This document shows positions 8,916 through 16,190 of a DNA stretch of 41,626 nucleotides, piece after piece; positions within the stretch are counted from its first letter, which is position 1; every line of letters begins with the position of its first letter. The translations under genes and the position numbers were made by a program. The DNA lies in contig JAPVWO010000287.1 of assembly GCA_027493375.1 (NCBI GenBank), positions 1 through 41,626 on the forward strand, given 5' to 3'. The notes below the pieces were generated by a model. That model did no database searches. It worked only from the letters and a program-made list of their open reading frames with translations, and was not told the origin of the DNA. Origin of the DNA: Candidatus Multivorans thiocomprendens. Lineage in GTDB: Bacteria > Acidobacteriota > Thermoanaerobaculia > Multivoradales > Multivoraceae.

Positions 8916-10749
8916 ACGCGTCGAGTTCTTCTTCGAGCCGCTCGTCACTGAGCCGTCGGGCGGTTGGCGAGAGGGGGGCGTGGGTGAGGATCTGACTGGC
9001 GCGCGCAATCGCCTTCGCCGCGTCGCCCAGATCCTGGTAGATCACCATCTCCTTGTAGAGCAGGTCCGCCAGCTGGTTCAGTCGCTCCTCGACCTCTTCG
9101 GCGTGGGGTCCTTCGGGGAAGCGATCGAGATACTCCGAACCGCTCGTGATGTCGTCGTAGCTGCCGGCCAGCTTGCGCAGGCGATCCTCGGCTCGGTCTC
9201 CGAGTTCCGGGTCGCGTTCCTGGAGGGCCAGGTGCTGCAGGGAGCCGAGGCGAGTGAGCACCGGCGTCAGGTTGTGGAGCCCCCGCTGCGCCGCGGCGGC
9301 GGGACTGTTGCCCTCTTCGGCGATCTCCCCGGCCGGCTCCGACTCCCACGCCTTGAGGAAGCTCTCCACGGCCTGGGTCTCGCGGCCCAGCCGGCTGTAG
9401 GCGGTGCCGAGCAGAAGCGCCACCCTGGGCGCGCGCGGAGAATCGGGGTAGTTCGAGAGGAAGGCCTCGAGGAAGGGAGTTTCGAACACGCCGCGGTCGA
9501 GGATGTCGATCGACTGGGCGTAGAGCTCCTCGCTCTGGCGCCGGAGATCAGCGAGCTCCTGGCTGAGGACGGCGAGGAAGGGCGAGTCGGGGGTCAGGGC
9601 ACGGACGGTCTCCATCTCGTGGCGGTAGGCGGCGGTTATCCGACCGTAGTCCCTCGACGTCGCCAGCCGGTCGAGTTCCCGGGCCCGCAACTCATGCAGC
9701 CCGTCCAACCGAATCGACTCGGCTGCCGTTCCGCTGGGCCAGGCGTTGAGGGCCATCGTCTTCAGGAACCGGAGCGCCGGCGGCACGGCGGCCGACTCTC
9801 CGGGGCCGGTTCGGGCGAGGCGCTTCGACGGGTTCGCCGCGAACTCCAGCAGGCTCTCCTGCGTCGCCCGGCGGTAGGCGTCGATCTCCTGGCCCGGCGC
9901 CGCCTCGAGCGTCGCGAGGTAGCGGCCCCGGGCCCTGGCGGCCTGGACTCGCGAGTCGAAGAAGGGATGCGTCTGCCAGTAGCCGTACGCCTTCGACTGC
10001 GGAATGCGTTCGCCCATCTTGGCCATCAGCAGGCCGAGGGCGTTCGGATCGTAGCCGGCGGCCGCAGCGAAGCGCTGGCCCTCTTCGTCGCTTTCGTCCT
10101 CGTGCTCGCGCGAGTAGCTGCGCATGACGAGCTCGGTGATGGCCATGCCGCCGACCAGCGCGGCCTGGGCCGCCGCCTCGGTTGGACTCTGGTCCCGCGT
10201 GTAGCCGTAGGGGCCGACGTAGCCGTCGTCCCGGTCGGAGGCGCTGGCGGCCATCAGCCCCACGCCGAGCAGGGAACTCAGCAGGTTCAGTCTTGTCGCG
10301 CGCTTCTTCTGCTTGAGGAAGTGCTCGGACGTGACGTGCGCGATCTCGTGGCCGAGCAGACCGGCGAGCATGTCGTCGGACAGCCCCAGATCGAGCATGC
10401 CCCTGGTCACGAAGATCTGGCCGGCCGGGAGGGCGAAGGCGTTGGGGATCGGCGTGTCGACGACGGCGAACGTGAAGGGGTAGCTGTCGAAGTCCGCGTG
10501 GTATGCCACTTCGTAGCCGATCCGGTTGACCCGCTCCCGCACTTCCGGATCGTCCACGAGCCCGTATTGCCTTACCGCCTCGGCCGCCGCGGCGACGCTC
10601 TTCTCGAACAGGGCCGGATTCGCGATCTGGACGGCCGGCGCCGCGTGCGGCGCGGTCAGCGCGAGGGTCAGCGAGGCGGCGATGGCGGACCGCGTCGCCC
10701 TTCCGGGTCGAGAGGTTCTGCCGGTTCGGGACGATTCGTGTTCCTTCAT
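8914..10749 (-). CDS. Periplasmic M48 family metalloprotease with TPR tail (BepA-like)
   Basis: This is a 611-residue zinc metalloprotease. A basic N-terminus and a hydrophobic stretch (residues about 20-40, ending APAVQ) form a signal peptide. The catalytic zinc site is HEIAH in LLGHEIAHVTSEH near residues 134-142, and the third ligand is probably the Glu in SREHEDESDEEG, the usual M48 'ExxxD' block. The N-terminal IPNAFALPAGQIFVTRGML is typical of the BepA/YfgC and LoiP subfamily, which degrades or assembles outer-membrane proteins. The C-terminal half is helical and TPR-like. A short loop enriched in Gly/Tyr/Asp lies between the two parts of the protease domain. It is the first gene of a minus-strand envelope operon; no strong ribosome site is seen at the ATG. 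Confidence 0.85.
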   Translation of the reverse strand: MKEHESSRTGRTSRPGRATRSAIAASLTLALTAPHAAPAVQIANPALFEKSVAAAAEAVRQYGLVDDPEVRERVNRIGYEVAYHADFDSYPFTFAVVDTPIPNAFALPAGQIFVTRGMLDLGLSDDMLAGLLGHEIAHVTSEHFLKQKKRATRLNLLSSLLGVGLMAASASDRDDGYVGPYGYTRDQSPTEAAAQAALVGGMAITELVMRSYSREHEDESDEEGQRFAAAAGYDPNALGLLMAKMGERIPQSKAYGYWQTHPFFDSRVQAARARGRYLATLEAAPGQEIDAYRRATQESLLEFAANPSKRLARTGPGESAAVPPALRFLKTMALNAWPSGTAAESIRLDGLHELRARELDRLATSRDYGRITAAYRHEMETVRALTPDSPFLAVLSQELADLRRQSEELYAQSIDILDRGVFETPFLEAFLSNYPDSPRAPRVALLLGTAYSRLGRETQAVESFLKAWESEPAGEIAEEGNSPAAAAQRGLHNLTPVLTRLGSLQHLALQERDPELGDRAEDRLRKLAGSYDDITSGSEYLDRFPEGPHAEEVEERLNQLADLLYKEMVIYQDLGDAAKAIARASQILTHAPLSPTARRLSDERLEEELDA

Positions 10750-10873
10750 GGAGGGACCAACGGCCGCAGGGCCTGGCGGATTCCATCCGAACTCCCGGTG
10801 ACGGGCGCTCGGACGGGTTCGCGTGCAGCGCGAAACGCGCCACGCGGGTTCCGCAACGCCATAGGATACCCCC

Positions 10874-11575
10874 GTGGCGGCGTCACAGGCGCGGGAGGCG
10901 CTAGCGGCGGCGGCCCGTAGCCGCCGCGGCCATGAGCCGTGGCTGTTCTACCCGCGGGACGGCCGATGGCGATGGTGGTCGTTCGAGCGCGGTTGGACCG
11001 AGGTCGAGCGCTGGCGGGCCGTTCTGGAGCGCGGCGAGGGCCCTGCCGACGGCGCCGCGCCCGCGCCCGAATCCTCGCCGGAGGCGCTGTGCCGCCATCT
11101 TGCGGCGTCGGCCGGTGATTCCAGGGAGGCGCTCGCCGCGTTCGACCGGCTGCTCGCCCGCGATGCTTCGCCACGGGAGATCGTCGTCGTCACGCCGCCC
11201 GCGGAAGCGACGGCGCCGACGTCGGCGGACCGTCTCGCGCGGTTGTGGCTCGACTGGTGCTGCGTGAATCTGGCGGTGCTGGCGCTCGAGCCGAGCCGCC
11301 GCGCCCTGACCGGCTCCGTCCTGTGGTGCCGGCCGACGGCGATGCTGGTGGATGCGGGGCAGGAGCGGACGCTTGCCGCGGCGGTCGTGGAGCGGAGCAG
11401 GGGACGGGATCGCAAGGCAGCCGGGCTGCTCGACCGGTTGCGTCTCCTTCTGGTTGCTGAAGATGGCAGGGACGATGACCCGGATGACGCCCCTGCGGTA
11501 ACGCCGCCGGAAGCCAGTTGGCGGGCGTGGGGCGTCGAGCGCCGCGTAGTGAGGAAACGCGAGATCGCCCGTTGA
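10874..11575 (+). CDS. Hypothetical protein, Trp/Arg-rich N-terminus
   Basis: The protein has 233 residues and starts at a GTG. No family is recognised. The N-terminal part has an aromatic-rich block (PWLFYPRDGRWRWW ... ERGWTEVERW); the rest is Ala/Arg/Leu-rich with a hydrophobic WLDWCCVNLAVLAL segment near residue 130, and the C-terminal 40 residues are Asp/Arg-rich and probably disordered. There is no signal peptide. The aromatic block faintly recalls the start of AMP-forming ligases, but the adenylation motifs are absent, so I assign no function. It ends 14 bases before the TRAP binding-protein gene and is likely co-transcribed with it. Codon use matches the neighbours. Confidence 0.6.
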   Translation: MAASQAREALAAAARSRRGHEPWLFYPRDGRWRWWSFERGWTEVERWRAVLERGEGPADGAAPAPESSPEALCRHLAASAGDSREALAAFDRLLARDASPREIVVVTPPAEATAPTSADRLARLWLDWCCVNLAVLALEPSRRALTGSVLWCRPTAMLVDAGQERTLAAAVVERSRGRDRKAAGLLDRLRLLLVAEDGRDDDPDDAPAVTPPEASWRAWGVERRVVRKREIAR

Positions 11576-11589
11576 TACAGTGCCAACTG

Positions 11590-12624
11590 GTGAACACTGC
11601 CAAGCCATTGCTTCGGTTCCTGCCGCTGATCCTGATCGCGGCGTTCGTGACGCTTGCCGCGCGGCCCGTCGCCGGCGCCGGCTTCGCGGTCAAGATGGCG
11701 ACCCTCTCGCCCGACGGCTCGCCCTGGGACGGCTTCTTCGAGACGATGGGCAGGGACTGGGAGGCCGGTACCGACGGCCGGGTCACCCTCACGATCTACC
11801 CGGGCGGCGTCGCGGGCGACGAGCCGGACATCCTGCGCAAGATGAAGATCGGCCAGTACCACGCGGCAGCGCTCTCGGTCGCCGGTCTGGCCGACATCTC
11901 GAAGGACTTCACGGTTTTCGAGATCCCCCTGTTCTTTCACGACGAGCAGGAAATGTTCCATGTGCTGCGGGAACTGACCCCCGGTCTGCGCGAGGAATTG
12001 GACGAAGAGGGCTTCGTTCTTCTCGGCTGGGGCTACGTCGGCCAGGTCCACTTCTTCACGAACGAACTGGCCCGCACGGTCGAAGAGATGCAGCGGCTCA
12101 AGATCTTCACCTGGGCCGGCGACGAGGCGATGACGAGCTGGTGGCGCGAGGGCGGCTTCAAGCCGGTGGCGCTCGCGGCTACCGACATCGTGACCGGGCT
12201 CCAGACGGGCATGATCGACGCGCTCGCGGTGCCGCCGATCTACGCCATGCAGGTCCAGTTCTTCAAGCAGGCCAGGTACTTCGCCGACATTCCTCTGATT
12301 CCGATGATGGGCGCCATCGTGGTTACCAAGCGGGCATGGAACCGGATCTCCGAGGAGGACCGGGACGTGATGATCGCGGCCGGTCAGCGGGCCGAGAAGA
12401 GCATCTTCGAGACGATCCCCACCCTCGAGCAGACGGCGATCCGGCTGATGGGCGGTCAGGGCCTGGAAGTCGTGCCGATCGTCGGCAGCGAGGTCGAGGA
12501 CAACTGGGTCGAGATCGCCAACGACTTCGCGGCCAGCATGCGCGGAAGGACGGTTCCCGAGGCGATCTTCGACCGGGCGGAGGCGGTTCGGGACGCCTAC
12601 CGCCGGCAGTCATCGGTTGACTGA
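11590..12624 (+). CDS. dctP: TRAP transporter substrate-binding protein, DctP family
   Basis: This is a 344-residue periplasmic receptor for a secondary (ion-driven) TRAP transporter. The GTG at 11590 gives a clear signal peptide (LLRFLPLILIAAFVTLAA, cleavage near AGA). The body follows the DctP fold: KMATLSPDGSPW, GRVTLTIYPGG, and LQTGMIDALAVPP in the hinge region. The usual substrate-binding arginine after 'LKI' is not present; the sequence reads LKIFTWAGD. That pattern resembles the subgroup paired with TatT-like TPR proteins (TRAP-TPAT systems), which may not bind simple carboxylates. No TatT gene is seen next to it. It overlaps the permease gene by 8 bases. Confidence 0.85.
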   Translation: MNTAKPLLRFLPLILIAAFVTLAARPVAGAGFAVKMATLSPDGSPWDGFFETMGRDWEAGTDGRVTLTIYPGGVAGDEPDILRKMKIGQYHAAALSVAGLADISKDFTVFEIPLFFHDEQEMFHVLRELTPGLREELDEEGFVLLGWGYVGQVHFFTNELARTVEEMQRLKIFTWAGDEAMTSWWREGGFKPVALAATDIVTGLQTGMIDALAVPPIYAMQVQFFKQARYFADIPLIPMMGAIVVTKRAWNRISEEDRDVMIAAGQRAEKSIFETIPTLEQTAIRLMGGQGLEVVPIVGSEVEDNWVEIANDFAASMRGRTVPEAIFDRAEAVRDAYRRQSSVD

Positions 12625-14533
12625 AGGCGCCGCCGCGGCCCCCTCCAGGGTCCCGGTGCGCTTCCTCCACCGGCTGGAGGACGGTGTTTCGATCGTCCTG
12701 CTCGGCGCGATGGTGCTCCTGCCCCTGGCGGAGATCGTCGCCCGCCAGCTCGGCACCGGCATCCCGGGCGCGCTTCCGTTCGAGCAGCACCTGACCCTTT
12801 GGGTCGCGTTCCTGGGAGCGGCCCTGGCGGCGAGAGAGGGGCGCCTGCTCGCCCTGGCTACCGGCAACTTCCTGCCGGAAGGCAGGTTCCGGGCCGTCGC
12901 CGCCGTGTTCACCGGCGGCATCGGCGCCATGGTCGCGACCCTGCTCGGCACGGCCAGCCTGGATCTGGTCCGGATCGAGCGGGAAGGCGGCATCGAGATG
13001 GCGGCCGGCGTGCCGGTCTGGGTGGGGCAGGCGGTCATGCCGGTCGGCTTCGCGGTCCTTGCCCTGCGCCTGGCCTGGAAGTCGTCGGACCTGTGGGCGG
13101 GTCGGGCCATAGCCGGGTTCGGCATCCTGCTCGGTTTGTGGATCGGCGCGAACGCGGACACCTTCGCCGATCGTGCCGTCACGCCCTGGCTTGTCCTGAT
13201 CCTGGCCTCGACGCTTCTCGGCGGACCGATCTTCGCCGCCCTGGGCGGGGCGGCGGTCTTCCTGTTCCTGACGGACTGGGTGCCGCTCGCCGCGATCCCC
13301 GCGGAGAGCTACCGGCTCGCGGTGTCGCCGACCCTGGCGGCGATCCCCCTGTTCACGCTGACCGGCTTCCTGCTCGCCGAGGGCGGGGCGTCGGAGAGGC
13401 TGCTCAGGGTGTTCCGCGCCCTGTTCGGCTGGGCGCCGGGCAGTACGGCCGTGGTGTGCGCCGTCGTCTGCGCGTTCTTCACCGTCTTCACGGGCGGTTC
13501 CGGCGTCACGATCCTGGCGCTCGGCGGCGTGCTCTTCGCCGCCCTTTCGGCCGACGGCTACCGCGAGCGGTTTTCGCTCGGCCTGCTGACCTCGTCCGGG
13601 TCGTTGGGTCTGCTGCTGCCGCCGGCCCTGCCGCTGATCCTCTTCGGCATCGTCGCCGAGGTACCAATCGAGGACCTGTTCATCGGTGGACTCCTGCCGG
13701 GGCTTCTGCTGATCGCGCTCATAGGGCTATGGGGCGTCAGGGAGGGTTTGCGCGCCGGCGCCGGCGGGACGTCGATCTCCGCGAAGGAAGGGGAAACGTC
13801 GTCGGCGCCGACCCAGTGGGAGCGGATGCCGCCGGTTCTCAGGCGATTGCTGCCGCCCCGCGTCATCGAGATGGTGTTTGCCGTCTGGGCCGGCAAGTGG
13901 GAGCTGTTGCTGCCCTTCGTCATCCTGCGCGCGTTCTTCAGCGGCTACGCGACTCTGGTCGAAACGGCGGCGCTGGCAGCTCTCTACGCCTTCGTCGTCC
14001 AGTGCCTGGTGCACCGTGACGTGAAGCTGGGCAAGCCCCTGGTCGCCGTCTTCCGGCAATGCGCCGTCCTCGTCGGCGGCGTTCTGATCATCCTGGTCGT
14101 GGCGATGGGCCTCACCAGTTGGCTGGTCGACGCCCAGGCGGCCCAGGCCCTCGTCGATCTGGTGCAGAACAACATCGAGTCGAAGATCGTCTTCCTGCTC
14201 GCGCTCAACGTCTTCCTGCTGCTGGTCGGCTGCCTGATGGACATCTTCTCGGCCACCGTCGTCGTCGTGCCGCTGATCATCCCGCTCGGTCTGGCCTTCG
14301 GCGTCGACCCGATCCACCTCGGGATCATCTTCGTCGCCAACCTGGAGCTCGGCTACCTGACGCCGCCGGTGGGCCTCAACCTGTTCCTGGCGTCCTACCG
14401 CTTCGAGCGGCCGCTGCTGGCGGTCTATCGGGCCGCCGTGCCGGCGCTGGTCATCCTCGGCTTCGGCGTCCTGCTGATCACGTATGTTCCGGGGTTGACC
14501 CTGGGCCTGCTCGACCTGCTGGGCAGAAGGTAG
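12617..14533 (+). CDS. dctM: TRAP transporter fused permease (DctQ-DctM)
   Basis: This is a 638-residue inner-membrane protein. The first about 180 residues form the four-helix small subunit DctQ (VSIVLLGAMVLLPLAEIVARQL near the start, EQHLTLWVAFLGAALAAREGR). The remainder is the large DctM subunit with about 12 hydrophobic segments, including FFTVFTGGSGVTILALGG, SLGLLLPPALPLILFG, and ANLELGYLTPPVGLNLF near the end, the conserved DctM gating and binding blocks. A charged cytoplasmic loop of about 55 residues (around 390-440) separates two halves. The start is a TTG overlapping the dctP stop by 8 bases, which implies translational coupling; a GTG 13 codons later is a possible alternative. The substrate cannot be inferred. 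Confidence 0.88.
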   Translation: MTEGAAAAPSRVPVRFLHRLEDGVSIVLLGAMVLLPLAEIVARQLGTGIPGALPFEQHLTLWVAFLGAALAAREGRLLALATGNFLPEGRFRAVAAVFTGGIGAMVATLLGTASLDLVRIEREGGIEMAAGVPVWVGQAVMPVGFAVLALRLAWKSSDLWAGRAIAGFGILLGLWIGANADTFADRAVTPWLVLILASTLLGGPIFAALGGAAVFLFLTDWVPLAAIPAESYRLAVSPTLAAIPLFTLTGFLLAEGGASERLLRVFRALFGWAPGSTAVVCAVVCAFFTVFTGGSGVTILALGGVLFAALSADGYRERFSLGLLTSSGSLGLLLPPALPLILFGIVAEVPIEDLFIGGLLPGLLLIALIGLWGVREGLRAGAGGTSISAKEGETSSAPTQWERMPPVLRRLLPPRVIEMVFAVWAGKWELLLPFVILRAFFSGYATLVETAALAALYAFVVQCLVHRDVKLGKPLVAVFRQCAVLVGGVLIILVVAMGLTSWLVDAQAAQALVDLVQNNIESKIVFLLALNVFLLLVGCLMDIFSATVVVVPLIIPLGLAFGVDPIHLGIIFVANLELGYLTPPVGLNLFLASYRFERPLLAVYRAAVPALVILGFGVLLITYVPGLTLGLLDLLGRR

Positions 14534-14683
14534 CCGGAGACGCTTCGGCGACTACGGGCGAGGGAGGGCCGCATCCCGGGTGCGGCGCAGGGGCAGTGTA
14601 GTCGTGTAGCGTCCTCGGAACGGCAGCGGCGACTCCCGCATTCAGGCTGTCGTCGCGCCTGCACAACTAACGGGGACGAGATT

Positions 14684-15010
14684 GTGTGCATCGAGGTCGT
14701 TCAGGAGTGGGAGGGCTTCGTGGTCGCCATCGACGCCGGAACATTCAACGCGCGGCTTCTCGACGTGACCGCCGGGGACCGCTACGACTCCGCGGAGGCG
14801 ACGATTCCGCTGGAGGCGCTCTCCGGCGAAGATCGCGAGCGAATCGAGGAGGGGAGCATCTTCAGATGGGTTATCGGCCATCAGCGGGCCCCGGCCGGGT
14901 CCGGGAGGCGCGTGTCGCGAATCGTCCTCCGTGACCTTCCGATGACGGCCGCGGATGAGCGGGTCGGCCGTCGGTGGGCCCGGGAGATCATGGACAGGTT
15001 CGGTCTGTAA
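14684..15010 (+). CDS. Small conserved protein of unknown function, upstream of the R-M genes
   Basis: The protein has 108 residues. The GTG start is preceded by GGGACGAG at the right spacing. The first 65 residues read as a compact beta barrel (EWEGFVVAID, FNARLLDVTAG, AEATIPLEALS, FRWVIGHQRA), followed by RVSRIVLRDLP and an amphipathic C-terminal helix. I have seen this layout in short uncharacterised bacterial proteins but know of no demonstrated function. It lies 112 bases upstream of the C5 methyltransferase on the same strand, so it may be part of the restriction-modification island, for example as an accessory or control protein; there is no helix-turn-helix to support a C-protein role. 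Confidence 0.7.
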   Translation: MCIEVVQEWEGFVVAIDAGTFNARLLDVTAGDRYDSAEATIPLEALSGEDRERIEEGSIFRWVIGHQRAPAGSGRRVSRIVLRDLPMTAADERVGRRWAREIMDRFGL

Positions 15011-15122
15011 CTCTCGCCGCGTAGCGGGCGGCGACGACGCTGCGTCGCGCCCCGACTTTCCGCCGCCAAAGCGATCACCCCGGCTGGCCAAAGGACCGGA
15101 CAGCGCTGGTAACGTCCGGCGG

Positions 15123-16190
15123 ATGGAACAGAAGCAGCAAACCGGCGTAGTCGTGGATCTCTTCTGCGGCGCCGGCGGACTGAGCCACGGGTTCGTGCGG
15201 GAGGGCTTCAGGGTCCGCGCTGGCTTCGACATGGATCCGGCGTGCCGCCACGCGTTCGAGACGAACAACGACGCCGCGTTCAACGAACGGGACGTCGGCT
15301 CGTTGAAGAAGGCCGATCTGGCCGCCCTTTTCGGCAAGGACGAGCCGACCATCCTGGTCGGGTGCGCGCCTTGCCAGCCGTTCTCGACCAACAATCAGAG
15401 ACGGCCCGATCATCCGGAGTGGCGCCTCATCGAGAGCTTCGGCGTGCTGATCCGCGAGACGACGCCCGACTTCGTCTCAATGGAGAACGTCCCGCGGCTC
15501 AAATCGTTCAAGGGAGGCAAGCTCCTTGCCGAGTTCCGCAGTCTGCTGGAGGACGAACTCGGCTACTCCGTCTGGTGCGCTACGGTGAACTGCGCTTCCT
15601 ACGGCGTCCCGCAAACGAGGCGGCGGCTGGTGCTGCTCGCCTCCAGGGCGGGGCGAATCGAGCTCATTCCGCCAACGCACCAGCCGTCTGGCTTCCGCAC
15701 GGTTCGGGAGACGATCGCCCATCTTCCCCCGCTCGCTGCTGGTGGCCAGAGCCCGGACGACTCGCTTCACTGCGCCAGCCGAATGTCGACGACGAACCTG
15801 GCTCGAGTCAGGGCCTCAAGGCCCGGAGGGACATGGAGGGACTGGGACCACCACCTCGTCGCACCCTGCCACCGCCGATCCTCCGGTCGCCTTTACGACA
15901 ACGTTTACGGTCGCATGATCTGGGACGCTCCCGCACCTACGATCACCACCAAATGCACCGGTTTCGGCAACGGACGCTTCGGCCACCCCGAACAGGATCG
16001 CGCACTGTCGCTGCGCGAAGCCGCTCTGCTGCAGAGTTTCCCCGAGGACTACGAGTTCTTCGCGCCTGAAGAACCGGCACGGCCTCAGGTTGGCGCCCGC
16101 ATGATCGGAAACGCCGTTCCAGTAGCACTGGGGCAGGCGATCGCCGGCAGCGTGGCGAGGACCATCGGCGCCGGAGAAGGCGATGGCTGA
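15123..16190 (+). CDS. DNA (cytosine-5) methyltransferase of a Type II R-M system
   Basis: This is a 355-residue C5-cytosine methyltransferase that would protect host sites by transferring a methyl group from S-adenosylmethionine. Motif I is DLFCGAGGLSHGF (residues 11-23). Motif IV has catalytic Cys84 in APCQPFS, and motif VI has Glu121 in MENVPRL. Motif VIII is PQTRRRLVLLAS, and motifs IX-X are LSLREAALLQSFP and IGNAVPVALG. The variable target-recognition region lies between about 195 and 275. The ATG at 15123 was chosen because it starts eight residues before motif I, although its ribosome site is weak. The gene overlaps the ATPase/endonuclease gene by 8 bases. Third-position GC looks lower than in the flanking housekeeping genes, consistent with horizontal acquisition. 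Confidence 0.9.
   Translation: MEQKQQTGVVVDLFCGAGGLSHGFVREGFRVRAGFDMDPACRHAFETNNDAAFNERDVGSLKKADLAALFGKDEPTILVGCAPCQPFSTNNQRRPDHPEWRLIESFGVLIRETTPDFVSMENVPRLKSFKGGKLLAEFRSLLEDELGYSVWCATVNCASYGVPQTRRRLVLLASRAGRIELIPPTHQPSGFRTVRETIAHLPPLAAGGQSPDDSLHCASRMSTTNLARVRASRPGGTWRDWDHHLVAPCHRRSSGRLYDNVYGRMIWDAPAPTITTKCTGFGNGRFGHPEQDRALSLREAALLQSFPEDYEFFAPEEPARPQVGARMIGNAVPVALGQAIAGSVARTIGAGEGDG

Noticed and set aside
6543-8951. An 802-codon plus-strand open frame opposite the PEGA and NHL genes
   Set aside because: It spans two genes with signal peptides and domain repeats on the minus strand and has no recognisable motif; a GC-rich shadow.
14534-14683. tRNA gene or attachment site at the left border of the restriction island
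   Set aside because: No T-loop consensus or cloverleaf-compatible pairing is visible, and no direct repeat of the stretch was found at the right border near 22720.
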